Below, piece after piece: positions 27,600 through 35,709 of a stretch of 64,000 nucleotides of DNA. The notes below the pieces were generated by a model. The model ran no database searches. It saw nothing but the letters and a program-made list of their open reading frames with translations, and was not told the DNA's origin. Source of the DNA: Planctomycetota bacterium (GTDB lineage: Bacteria; Planctomycetota; Brocadiia; Brocadiales; Brocadiaceae); NCBI GenBank assembly GCA_016873165.1, contig VGXV01000005.1, positions 1-64,000 of the forward strand, given 5' to 3'. A program made the translations under genes and the position numbers. Every line of letters begins with the position of its first letter. The first letter of the stretch is position 1.

Positions 27600-28010
27600 G
27601 TAAATTCAAAGCTTTTATGGCTTTTATTAAATTGTGTCATTCAAATTGCAAATTTGAACCCGCACAGAGTTCTTTGAAAAAAACACTTGTTTCTGTAGAT
27701 GTGTACATGCAGGTATTCACGCGCAATGAAAATCCGGTATGCGGTAAAAAAAGCCCGAAGGGCTGAAATGATTATAGAACCATGGGCAGATAAAATACAC
27801 AACCCTGAATGGGTGAAATAAAATTATCATTACACTGGCATAAAAAACCAATATCACCCATACGGGGTTGATAGGCAAAAATGCATCCATTGACTATAAT
27901 CATAACATCCTTTCAGGATTTGGAAATTGCAGAGACATGTTTCAAACCTGTTTCTGCAATGGATTGAACCAGCACGGAGATGTGGGCAGCGGATAGGGAG
28001 GAGGAAAAAT
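27600..28010. repeat. Spacer with dispersed repeat fragments
   Basis: About 450 bases without a gene. It holds recognisable repeat text: GCCCGAAGGGCTGAAATGAT (27755 region), CAACCCTGAATGGGTGAAAT, its partner ATCACCCATACGGGGTTGAT (about 27850) and ATCCTTTCAGGAT, as well as a GAGACATGTTTC/GAAACAGG-like hairpin near 27930. These fit a degraded inverted-repeat element. Confidence 0.55.
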
Positions 28011-28015
28011 TTCCA

Positions 28016-28061
28016 TTGACAATAAGTTTTTTTTTATTATGATACTTGAGAATGAGTCTCA
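28016..28061 (+). promoter_or_regulatory. Promoter with Fur-box-like operator 3
   Basis: TTGACA (28016-28021) and TATGAT (28038-28043) with a 16-base spacer, the same spacing as the porin promoter. The identical dyad TGAGAATGAGTCTCA occupies 28047-28061, over the expected transcription start. Repression by a Fur-type regulator is the simplest reading. Confidence 0.75.
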
Positions 28062-28088
28062 ATAACTTTATTAATGGAGGATAATGTC

Positions 28089-28406
28089 ATGTCGGTTTTA
28101 ATAGTAGGTGGCGATCATCTGGGAAGTATTCCGAAAGAGCTTGATAAGATGGGAGTGAATGAGGTAAGGCATATATCAGGGAGAACTACTCAAAAGATAG
28201 GCAGCGGCATTCCCGAAACAATGGATTTTATTATCGTGTTGTGTGATTATGTGAACCATAACCTTTCCCATAGCATTAAAGAGTTTGCAAATTCAAAAGA
28301 AATACCTGTTGTTTACGCGAAAAGATCATGGTCATCCATTTATCAAAAAATGAAGGATAGCCAGAATCAATTTAAAAAAGTGGGTTTACGGCTGCCGCTT
28401 AACTGA
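28089..28406 (+). CDS. DUF2325 domain protein under Fur-type control
   Basis: A 105-residue protein of the DUF2325 family, a small Rossmann-like fold: LIVGGDHLGSIPKELDKMGVNEVRHISGR, then MDFIIVLCDYVNHNLSHSIKEFA and EIPVVYAKRSWSSI. The ATG at 28089 follows GGAGG by eight bases; the ATG at 28074 lacks a site. The Fur-box-like operator lies 28 bases upstream. A second, more divergent family member is at 20724. Function is not known; the conserved Asp, His and Cys positions could bind metal, which would suit the regulation, but this is inference. Confidence 0.8.
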   Translation: MSVLIVGGDHLGSIPKELDKMGVNEVRHISGRTTQKIGSGIPETMDFIIVLCDYVNHNLSHSIKEFANSKEIPVVYAKRSWSSIYQKMKDSQNQFKKVGLRLPLN

Positions 28407-28449
28407 TAAGAAATATATGTTTATACAGAAAATTAATTTTAAAAAAATT

Positions 28450-28489
28450 GTAGAGACGCTTGCAGAGACGCATAGCAATGCGTCTCTAC
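28450..28489. repeat. GTAGAGACGC-type palindrome with inner duplication
   Basis: Member of the dispersed palindrome family in which the GAGACGC arm is duplicated (GTAGAGACGCTTGCAGAGACGC then the mirrored arm). It lies between the DUF2325 and HD-GYP genes. Confidence 0.8.
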
Positions 28490-28577
28490 AACGTTACATT
28501 ATTGCCATGATTTAAAAAATGAATTTATTCACGTGTTTAATTGGCCATTGAGAAAACATTATCGTTGAAATAACACT

Positions 28578-29240
28578 GTGATAAAACAACAAGTAAATAC
28601 CCACGAAGTTATTGATATTATCGTGAATATTTTAGACGCAAGAGACCCCAACACTTCAGTGCATTCGTGGCGTGTTGCAGAGGTGTCAGGCATGATTGCC
28701 GAGGCGATGCAATTGCCGGAGAAAGAAAAAGGGATACTGCATACTGCGGCACATTTGCACGATATAGGCAAGATTGGCATTTCTGATAAAATATTAAACA
28801 AGCCGGGAAGTCTTACGGCAGAAGAAAATGAACAAATACAGGCGCATCCGCGAATAGGATGCAATATCCTTGGGAGATTACCCATGTTCAGGGAAATATC
28901 AATGATCGTTCTTTACCATCATGAACGTTTTGACGGATTAGGCTATCCTGAAGGACTTACAGGTGAAAACATTCCTCTCGCATCGAGAATAATTTCCACA
29001 GCGGATACTATAGATGCCATAACTGCCGACAGACCCTATAGAAAGGCAAAAAGCGCTGAGGAGTGTTTTCTGGAAATGGAGCTTCATACAGGGAGCCAGT
29101 TTTGTCCGACTGTCATAAGTTATGCAACGATGATTAAGGATGATATAGAAGGCGTATTGAATGAATTAAAAATAAAAGGAATAAAACATTATGCCTTCGT
29201 AGGGCATGAAGAATTAATGCATTCACGGAGACTTATTTAA
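28578..29240 (+). CDS. HD-GYP domain phosphodiesterase
   Basis: Cytoplasmic HD-GYP protein, 220 aa, predicted to hydrolyse cyclic di-GMP or a related cyclic dinucleotide. HD is at AAHLHDIGKIG; the downstream HHERFDGLGYP motif is canonical, followed by RIISTADTIDAITADRPYR. There is no sensory domain, so it may act as a stand-alone enzyme or with a partner. The GTG start lacks a good ribosome-binding site. The pentaheme cytochrome gene starts two bases after its stop, so the two are cotranscribed. This links nucleotide signalling to the redox cluster that follows. Confidence 0.85.
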   Translation: MIKQQVNTHEVIDIIVNILDARDPNTSVHSWRVAEVSGMIAEAMQLPEKEKGILHTAAHLHDIGKIGISDKILNKPGSLTAEENEQIQAHPRIGCNILGRLPMFREISMIVLYHHERFDGLGYPEGLTGENIPLASRIISTADTIDAITADRPYRKAKSAEECFLEMELHTGSQFCPTVISYATMIKDDIEGVLNELKIKGIKHYAFVGHEELMHSRRLI

Positions 29241-29242
29241 TT

Positions 29243-31531
29243 ATGAGATACAATAATACAATACCGATGATCTTTGTTTATTTAGTGGCATCATTTTTCC
29301 TTTGCAAGGGAGCTTTTGCAGGCGTTTCGTATACATTGAGCAGAAATGCCGACTATTCAACGGATGACAGATCTTTTCTCGCAACTGATACCTTATATGT
29401 CAAGATATCACAAAACAAGTACGACTACCATGATGTTACAAAGGCTGTTTTTACATTAAAACCGAAGGGAAAAAAGGAGAATAAACAATTTGAATTAGCA
29501 TGGAATACAGATCAGGGCGGCTTTACAGGATCAACTGCGCTCGATGAATACGATGCGGATGATGTAATAACAATTAAGATAATACTTGAATGGGAAGACT
29601 ATAAAATCAGAAAAAAAGATACCATTGCTGTTGGCATATCAGGGAAGTGGGAAATTGCCGGAACTGTTTATGATGAGGCTTCAGGTGATATTAAGGATGC
29701 CCGGGTGAGGATACAGGGTGTGGCGGATATCAACGATAATGATGAGAGCTATTACCCTGAAGAGGAAGGGAAATATGTTCTCACCGATGAAGACGGAAAT
29801 TTTTCAATTGAATATGAAGGTATTTCTGGGCAGGAAGTTGTCGTCGCCGCAGGGAAAGAAGGGTATAAAAATGGGGGGGAGAAAATCACTTTGGGAAAAG
29901 ATGATAATGTCAGCATCGCCCTTTCAATGGTTACTGAGGAAGATCACACGGATTATGAATACCGGTCCGCTAAAAACTGTAAGAAATGCCACGAAAATAT
30001 TTATAATGACTGGAATGACAGTGAAATGGCAACTGCTGCCGTGAATTCGATAAACCAACTGGTTTTTCTTTTATATACGGCATGGTTTGTGACGGGAGAC
30101 CGGGCAAATTTTCAGGATGCTTCTATTTTTAACAACCCGAATCCCGAATTTGTCGGTGATAAGGGAAAAATATTTGAAGACGCCACCGGACGGTATAAAA
30201 TTCTTGGAGATGCAGGAAATCTTCATGATTGTGCCGATTGCCATTCTCCTTCATTTGCATCCGGTGTGCAGAGTGACGGCAAAACGCCAAAGTGGGATAT
30301 GAGAGCGGGCGTGTTGACGGATGCCGATAATTTGTCTTCAATAGACAAACAGGGGGTTCATTGCGATTTTTGTCACAAGATTCAAAATGTGCATGACGGG
30401 GAAGAGTATTGGACGGAACCCGGTGTAAATTATAAAGTTGATCTTTTGCGTCCCGATCCGGCTCTAAAATCCTCAAAAGAGGGCAAGGTAATGTTTGGGC
30501 CTTTTGACGATGTTACGTATAAAAGTATGCAGGCGTCGTATGTTTCACAATTTAAAAAGAGTGAGATATGCACCCCTTGTCATCAGGATGCACGGAAATT
30601 ATATTTGCAACCGGTGGACGAAAATGATCAGCCTACGGGCGAAGAAACCATTGAGAGAATATTATGGAGTGAAGATACCTACCGTGAATGGAGATTCAGC
30701 GGTTATAGCGGGCTTGAGGAAGATTATCCTGTTGATAATTATGCAGGCCAGGCGCTGCAATGCCAGGATTGCCATATGAAGGATCCTCCGCCTGATCCTG
30801 CAACGGGGAAATCCATTGCGGATTATACGGAAGTCACCGATTCTTTTTATATGTTGTCCGAAAGTAAAAAACAGAAGGGGACGAGTCGCGATCCCAGGAC
30901 CATCTATCCTCATCATTTTGAGGGAACCAATCAAAATCTTCCGGTTGGCGAGAAGAAACGATATCTTGATTGGGCGGTAGACCTTTCAATATCGAATGCT
31001 AATGTCGCTGATGGTATTGTCAGCTTTGACGTAAATGTAAAAAATTCTCATACAGGCCATGCCTACCCTTCCGGAGTTACACAACGCAACGTTGTTTTAT
31101 TTGTGGAAGCAGAGCAGTCAGGGAATTCTCTCACTCAAATCAATGATCAGATTATTGATACACCGGGAGGGAATTTCCCGGATGGCTATTATGAGGGCGA
31201 AGGGGACTATGCAGGAAAACCGGGGAAAATATTCATAAAACATAACCGGATGATCGAAGACAACGAGGATTTGGACCCGTTTTTCAATGACATATTGTAT
31301 GCCTTTGCCGTTGAAGAATTATATGATACACGCATTCAGGCAAATGAAACGGATACCACACACTATGAGTTTCAAACACAGGACAACAGCGCGATAACCA
31401 TAACGGCAAGGCTTATTTACCGCTTTTATCCGAAAGGGACTCTTGAGTTTGCCGCGCAAAACGGATATGTAATTTCCCTGGAAGAAAACGATTATGAATC
31501 ACACAAAGTATCGGTAAGCATAGAACCCTGA
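29243..31531 (+). CDS. Exported pentaheme cytochrome c with Cna-B-like domain
   Basis: A 762-residue exported multiheme cytochrome. Signal peptide 1-~26 (CKGAFA). Residues ~27-130 form a beta-rich region, ~135-230 a carboxypeptidase-regulatory-like domain (WEIAGTVYDEASGD ... GKEGYKNGGEKI). Five CxxCH motifs follow: CKKCH, CADCH, CDFCH, CTPCH and CQDCH. The layout resembles cytochrome c554-family proteins. A C-terminal beta domain carries the SHTGHAYPSG motif common at the end of such cytochromes. No membrane anchor is seen. With its neighbours (lipoprotein, FMN-binding/ApbE protein, membrane protein) it suggests electron transfer across or outside the periplasm. The Cna-B-like fusion is unusual for this family. 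Confidence 0.85.
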   Translation: MRYNNTIPMIFVYLVASFFLCKGAFAGVSYTLSRNADYSTDDRSFLATDTLYVKISQNKYDYHDVTKAVFTLKPKGKKENKQFELAWNTDQGGFTGSTALDEYDADDVITIKIILEWEDYKIRKKDTIAVGISGKWEIAGTVYDEASGDIKDARVRIQGVADINDNDESYYPEEEGKYVLTDEDGNFSIEYEGISGQEVVVAAGKEGYKNGGEKITLGKDDNVSIALSMVTEEDHTDYEYRSAKNCKKCHENIYNDWNDSEMATAAVNSINQLVFLLYTAWFVTGDRANFQDASIFNNPNPEFVGDKGKIFEDATGRYKILGDAGNLHDCADCHSPSFASGVQSDGKTPKWDMRAGVLTDADNLSSIDKQGVHCDFCHKIQNVHDGEEYWTEPGVNYKVDLLRPDPALKSSKEGKVMFGPFDDVTYKSMQASYVSQFKKSEICTPCHQDARKLYLQPVDENDQPTGEETIERILWSEDTYREWRFSGYSGLEEDYPVDNYAGQALQCQDCHMKDPPPDPATGKSIADYTEVTDSFYMLSESKKQKGTSRDPRTIYPHHFEGTNQNLPVGEKKRYLDWAVDLSISNANVADGIVSFDVNVKNSHTGHAYPSGVTQRNVVLFVEAEQSGNSLTQINDQIIDTPGGNFPDGYYEGEGDYAGKPGKIFIKHNRMIEDNEDLDPFFNDILYAFAVEELYDTRIQANETDTTHYEFQTQDNSAITITARLIYRFYPKGTLEFAAQNGYVISLEENDYESHKVSVSIEP

Positions 31532-31610
31532 TGAGAAACATGAAAGATACAAAGTGTTTGTAAAAAAGGGATATATCTGTTAACATCGCACCTTTCTATA
31601 AAGAGAAAAA

Positions 31611-31663
31611 GCGGGTGGGCTTCGCCCACCAAACTTAGAGACGCATTGCTATGCGTCTTTTAC
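31611..31663. repeat. Two palindromes after the cytochrome gene
   Basis: GGTGGGC/GCCCACC hairpin (31611-31630) followed by a degenerate GAGACGCATTGC-type palindrome (31636-31663). Both are dispersed-repeat family members. Confidence 0.75.
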
Positions 31664-31727
31664 GAGCAAAGTGAGACTGCATATGGCGGAGTCTTGGCGA
31701 AGTAACGACAAACGAGGTGTATTTCAG

Positions 31728-32189
31728 GTGAAATATAGCATTATCTTATTATTGATTGCTGCTTTTTTTATTACGGGGCTTGCCGGGTGTGCCACAGACT
31801 GGGGAGGGCGAAGGAATTCATCCGCTATTTCACGGTATGTTGCCGGTGATGCGGCATCTGCCTGGGAGGCAGTTGACCAGGCCATTATGGGTATTCGGGT
31901 GAAAGAAAAAAACGTGGAAAAGGGATTTCTGATCACAGACTGGATAAAGGGATATTCCACTACGAGAGATATGGGGTTGCTTTTAGAGGGACGATGGCAG
32001 GAGCGCTACCGTTTATATATTACTGTTGTACCTGAACAAGATAGAACATATCTGTCGGTAAGTTCTCAGGTTGAAGAAAAAGCCCCCGGCGGGAGCCGTG
32101 CGTACCGGTGGGAACGCATTCCGTCAAACGGAATGCCTGAACAAATGTTTCTTGATAAAGTAGAACAGATACTTAATGCGAAAGAATAG
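31728..32189 (+). CDS. BamC/NlpB-like lipoprotein
   Basis: Lipoprotein of 153 aa with a clean lipobox (ITGLAGC, Cys near residue 21). The mature part (AWEAVDQAIMGIRVKEKNVEKGFLITDWI ... RYRLYITVVPEQDRTYLSV) has the helix-grip pattern of BamC/NlpB-like domains. The GTG at 31728 with GAGG upstream is preferred to the longer frame from 31671, which would place 19 extra residues before the signal. The gene ends seven bases before the FMN-binding/ApbE gene. BamC helps outer-membrane protein assembly in Proteobacteria; here it may serve as an outer-membrane accessory for the redox cluster. Confidence 0.7.
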   Translation: MKYSIILLLIAAFFITGLAGCATDWGGRRNSSAISRYVAGDAASAWEAVDQAIMGIRVKEKNVEKGFLITDWIKGYSTTRDMGLLLEGRWQERYRLYITVVPEQDRTYLSVSSQVEEKAPGGSRAYRWERIPSNGMPEQMFLDKVEQILNAKE

Positions 32190-32195
32190 TTCATT

Positions 32196-33950
32196 ATGAA
32201 TAAAGGACGGCTTTTCTGGTGCAGTTTGTTTTTATCATTGGTCTTGTTTCTTCTTGCAGCAGGGGCGGGATATTCTCAGGAAACGGAAACTGAACCGGCG
32301 GATAACTATCAAATAGAGGTATACCTCACCGAGGAAGAAGCGCTTAAACTGATTTTTCCGGAGAGTGATGATATTGTAGCTGATGAAATTATCATGACTC
32401 CCGAAGAAAAGCAGAATCTTGAACAAATCCTGAAAAGACGTCTTTTTGAAGATCGTTTCACTGTATACGCTGGAAGAAAAAATAATGAAGTTTTGGGATA
32501 TGCGATCATAACGGAAGAGATTGGCAAGTTTCATCCGTTTACCTTTATTGTGGGAGTAAAACCAAACGGGAAGATAAGCAATATCGCTGTTCTTGTCTAT
32601 CGCGAAAGCCGCGGAGGAGAGATTGCAAAGAAGCGTTTTCTTTATCAGTTTATCGGTAAATCTTTGAAAAATCCTATCAGGATTAACAAAGATATTATCA
32701 ACATTACCGGCGCCACCATGTCTGTGCAATGCATGTGCGCCGGAGTAAGAAAGGTGTTAGGGGTAATAGATGAATATTACCTGAACGGGAAAAGGGATGT
32801 GAATGCTTTGAGACGGATTGCGGCGGCAACTAATGCAGGAGAAGATAACACGGCCAGCAACACAAACAATCAATCCGTTCAGAGCGTCGCGCATGGCAAT
32901 GAAAAAAGCAAAAAGAACGCGGACGGATCCGCTGAAAAAAAGCTCGTGAAACAAACAAGAATGATTATGGGTACTTTTGCAGAAGTATCCGTGTATTCTG
33001 ATGACGTTAAAAAAGCGGAAGAGGCAATTGACGCCGCGTTGAACGAGATGGAGAGAATGGATGCCATGTTGAGTAATTATAAAAAAGACAGTGAGCTTTC
33101 AAGGGTAAATAAGGGCGCAACCAAATCACCTGTTCCCTGCACCGATGAATTCCTTGAATTTCTTGAACAATCGCTTTTTTTCAGTGAACTGAGCGATGGG
33201 GCATTTGATATTACGGTTTCTCCTATCGTTTCTTTATGGGGATTCTTTGATGAAAACGGGCATATTCCGCCTGAAGAAGAAATTAACCGGCTTCTGCCTG
33301 CCGTTTCGTATAAAAATATCGAAATAAAAAGAAATGGTAATAATAAAGAAGCAGCAGGCACGGTTTTCTATAAAAATATATCAACGCAAATAGATCCCGG
33401 CGCTATCGGAAAGGGATATGCTGTTGACAAGGCCTTGAATATCATAAAAAACCATGATGTTGATAATGCCTGTATTAATTTGGGAGGAAATGTATATGCA
33501 TTGGGAAATCCTGCCGGGAAAAATGCGTGGAAAATCGGCGTGCAGCACCCGCGTGATAAGAATGAGATATTGGGGTATTTAGAACTCAGAGACGAGGCTA
33601 CAGCAACGTCGGGTGATTACGAACGGTTTTTTGAAATTAACGGGATTCGATATTCACATATCATTGATCCAAGGACGGGGAATCCAGTAAAAGGGACGAT
33701 TGCCGTGACAATCATAGCTCCTTCCGGAACGGATGTTGACGCCCTTTCAACAAGTGTCTTTGTTTTAGGCCCTGAGAAAGGGTTCGGTGTCATTCGTGAG
33801 GTTCCCGGCGCAGAGGCATTCATTGCGTGCGAGAAGGAAGGAAAAATCGTAATATACGTATCACAGGGTTTTGATAAAAAATTTACAAAGGTTGAAAATG
33901 AAGGAAAAACCGGCATCACGTGGCATGTGGTCTCTGCCGATCAGCAATAA
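32196..33950 (+). CDS. apbE: Exported FMN-binding domain fused to ApbE flavin transferase
   Basis: A 584-residue exported flavoprotein. Signal peptide 1-~28; FMN_bind-type domain about 110-195 with the NITGATMS motif (Thr174), the kind of Thr that receives FMN through a phosphoester bond; an Asn/Lys-rich linker (~205-245); then a complete ApbE domain (about 250-565) with MGTFAEVSVY, GAIGKGYAVDKAL, CINLGGNVYALG and DALSTSVFVLG. ApbE proteins move FMN from FAD onto such Thr residues using Mg2+. The fusion therefore carries the enzyme and a likely substrate in one chain. Neighbouring pentaheme cytochrome and membrane genes suggest that the bound flavin relays electrons in the periplasm. Confidence 0.88.
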   Translation: MNKGRLFWCSLFLSLVLFLLAAGAGYSQETETEPADNYQIEVYLTEEEALKLIFPESDDIVADEIIMTPEEKQNLEQILKRRLFEDRFTVYAGRKNNEVLGYAIITEEIGKFHPFTFIVGVKPNGKISNIAVLVYRESRGGEIAKKRFLYQFIGKSLKNPIRINKDIINITGATMSVQCMCAGVRKVLGVIDEYYLNGKRDVNALRRIAAATNAGEDNTASNTNNQSVQSVAHGNEKSKKNADGSAEKKLVKQTRMIMGTFAEVSVYSDDVKKAEEAIDAALNEMERMDAMLSNYKKDSELSRVNKGATKSPVPCTDEFLEFLEQSLFFSELSDGAFDITVSPIVSLWGFFDENGHIPPEEEINRLLPAVSYKNIEIKRNGNNKEAAGTVFYKNISTQIDPGAIGKGYAVDKALNIIKNHDVDNACINLGGNVYALGNPAGKNAWKIGVQHPRDKNEILGYLELRDEATATSGDYERFFEINGIRYSHIIDPRTGNPVKGTIAVTIIAPSGTDVDALSTSVFVLGPEKGFGVIREVPGAEAFIACEKEGKIVIYVSQGFDKKFTKVENEGKTGITWHVVSADQQ

Positions 33951-34455
33951 GATGTTTTTTACCTTTTTCCTGGCAATCATTACCGTTGCTGTTGGGGTTG
34001 GCTTTTGTGTTGCTTACGACAAGACGGGCTTTTCTCCCAAAAAAACAGTGCGTTATTATTGTGGGGACGAAGAAGAGTCGTACGATCCTGATCAAACACA
34101 GGAAGAATATGCCGAGAGTTTAAAGGAAGGGATTTATTTCCCGAAATCATACCGGGAACTTTTAGGGGTAACCCACGCCCATTTATTTTCAATACCGATT
34201 GTTGTTTTTATCCTTTCAAGGATGCTGGCGATGACGCAGTTGCGCGACTGGTTGAAGATAACCGTTTACAGCGGTTCTTTAGCGGGAATTATCATGAACC
34301 TGTGCGCGCCGTGGCTTATTCGCTATACGTCACACCATTTTGTCATTGTATTGACCATTTCCAATATTTTGTTTATCCTCACTTTCGGAGCATACATCTT
34401 TTTCCCCATCTATGATATGTGGTTTCAGAGTGACCGGGCAAAAGGTAAGGCATAG
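33898..34455 (+). CDS. Four-helix inner-membrane protein with periplasmic loop
   Basis: A 185-residue membrane protein. Helix 1 (MFFTFFLAIITVAVGVGF), a ~60-residue periplasmic loop (CVAYDKTGFSPKK ... YFPKSYRELL), then three helices (HAHLFSIPIVVFILSRM, SGSLAGIIMNLCAPWLI, FVIVLTISNILFILTFG). His residues near membrane edges (THAH, TSHH) could ligate heme b or a quinone, as in small cytochrome b-like or quinol-oxidising subunits. It overlaps the end of the ApbE gene by 53 bases from ATG 33898 (AAAGG upstream); an ATG at 33925 is possible. No family recognised. Context suggests an electron input module for the periplasmic flavoprotein. Confidence 0.65.
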   Translation: MKEKPASRGMWSLPISNKMFFTFFLAIITVAVGVGFCVAYDKTGFSPKKTVRYYCGDEEESYDPDQTQEEYAESLKEGIYFPKSYRELLGVTHAHLFSIPIVVFILSRMLAMTQLRDWLKITVYSGSLAGIIMNLCAPWLIRYTSHHFVIVLTISNILFILTFGAYIFFPIYDMWFQSDRAKGKA

Positions 34456-34716
34456 AAAAGATTTACACAATTTCCACTCCATCTGCTTGCTTCCTGATCA
34501 TATCCATATGTATAGTCAAAGTTGTTGGGTTTCGTTTCCTCAATCCAACCTACACAACTACACCCTTAATTTTTATCTTTTATCCGCACAGGCAATAAAT
34601 TGCCTGCCTATTGGTAGAGACGCATTGCTATGCGTCTCTACTTGTCCCTACGGGGCAAAATCAGCACAAGGATTTATCCTGATAGTTTTTCAAAAAACTA
34701 AAGTGTTACGACTCTT
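34456..34716. other. Spacer with palindrome and one MITE end
   Basis: Contains a TTGGGTTTCG/CAATCCAACC hairpin-like stretch (about 34525-34555), a GTAGAGACGC-type palindrome at 34614-34641 and a single MITE terminus at 34686-34709 (TTTTTCAAAAAACTAAAGTG, then TTAC). The left MITE end is missing. No gene is visible here on either strand. Confidence 0.75.
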
Positions 34717-35694
34717 CTATTTCTTTTTGCCACCCTTATTAGGAGCTTTTTTATTATTCTCAGGAATATTTTTGACAGTCTTTCTGGTTGATTTCTTTAC
34801 TGTTTTAACTTTTTCTGTTTTCCTCGCTGATTTTATGCCGGTTCTCTTTTTTTCAGTATTTTTAGATTTCTTTGAAGGGTTTTTAGCGATGGTCTTGTTC
34901 TTTTTTATAGCATCGTTTTTTTGCCGTACAGTATTTGTTTTTTTTGTTTTCGTTTCTGCGCAAGGGGTAGCATCCATCTCAATGCCAAAAACGGCTGACA
35001 AATCCTGATCTTCAATGATTCGTGAACTTTTTCTCTCAGCCCGCGTGAGTAAATCATTTGTCTTATCTTTGATCGTTTCTGATATGAGATCACTCATTTC
35101 TATTTTTCGAAGCAGGAAGAACAAATTCGGATCATGGTCAAGTCTTGCTCCCACTCCATAAAGGGTTGCCGCAATGTGCTTGCACATGCTCGCCCAGTCA
35201 GGGCAACTGCAGTCAAAGTCAATTTCTTTCGGGGAAGGAAACAAGCCCTTTCCCTGAGCAGTGAAAAGCTCGTCCAGCGCCTTCGGGAAATTTCCCATCA
35301 GAAGCTCTTGCAGCGAATCAAGCTTTCCCTTGCAAAAAACTTTAATCTCTTCCCAAATATTCTTTTCAAGTGAATGTATTTTTATTTCGATGGAATAGGG
35401 ATTTGCACTGGAACCCTGTACAAGCGACTTGATTTTTCCCTCATGTATCTGAAGGTCAAGCACTGAACCGCAGCGCACGTAACTTCTTCCTCTTTCAATG
35501 CGGTTGCTGTAATCGGCGTATCCTTCAAGATTTTTATTCCATGCCTTTCCCCACCATGTTTTTGCAAGGGTTCTGCCTTCAACGATCACGGGTTTTATAT
35601 CTTTATTTTTTTTCATCAATAGCTCTAGTTTTCTTTGTGACCTCTGTTGTTTTTCTCCTACGGAAACATATCTCGGGAATTGCCAGAAACTCAT
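34717..35694 (-). CDS. SWIM zinc-finger protein with histone H1-like tail
   Basis: A 325-residue cytoplasmic protein. The SWIM zinc finger reads CSCPDWASMCKH (CxC-x6-CxH) near residue 160, in the usual context IDFDCSCPDW. The last ~80 residues are Lys/Thr/Ser-rich with PKKxxK-like periodicity (KSARKTEKVKTVKKSTRKTVK), resembling histone H1 or bacterial Hc1/HU-tail DNA-binding tails. The ATG at 35694 is preferred because GGAGG precedes it. The gene follows the SNF2 helicase gene; SWIM proteins are commonly paired with SNF2 proteins, so a DNA- or nucleoid-remodelling pair is likely. Confidence 0.85.
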   Translation of the reverse strand: MSFWQFPRYVSVGEKQQRSQRKLELLMKKNKDIKPVIVEGRTLAKTWWGKAWNKNLEGYADYSNRIERGRSYVRCGSVLDLQIHEGKIKSLVQGSSANPYSIEIKIHSLEKNIWEEIKVFCKGKLDSLQELLMGNFPKALDELFTAQGKGLFPSPKEIDFDCSCPDWASMCKHIAATLYGVGARLDHDPNLFFLLRKIEMSDLISETIKDKTNDLLTRAERKSSRIIEDQDLSAVFGIEMDATPCAETKTKKTNTVRQKNDAIKKNKTIAKNPSKKSKNTEKKRTGIKSARKTEKVKTVKKSTRKTVKNIPENNKKAPNKGGKKK

Positions 35695-35709
35695 AACCGC
35701 CTCCATTCG

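Noticed and set aside
34412-35008. 198-residue frame rich in Phe/Leu on the plus strand
   Set aside because: Antisense of the Lys-rich tail of the SWIM protein plus repeat DNA; the hydrophobic run is an artefact of the AAA/AAG codons on the other strand.
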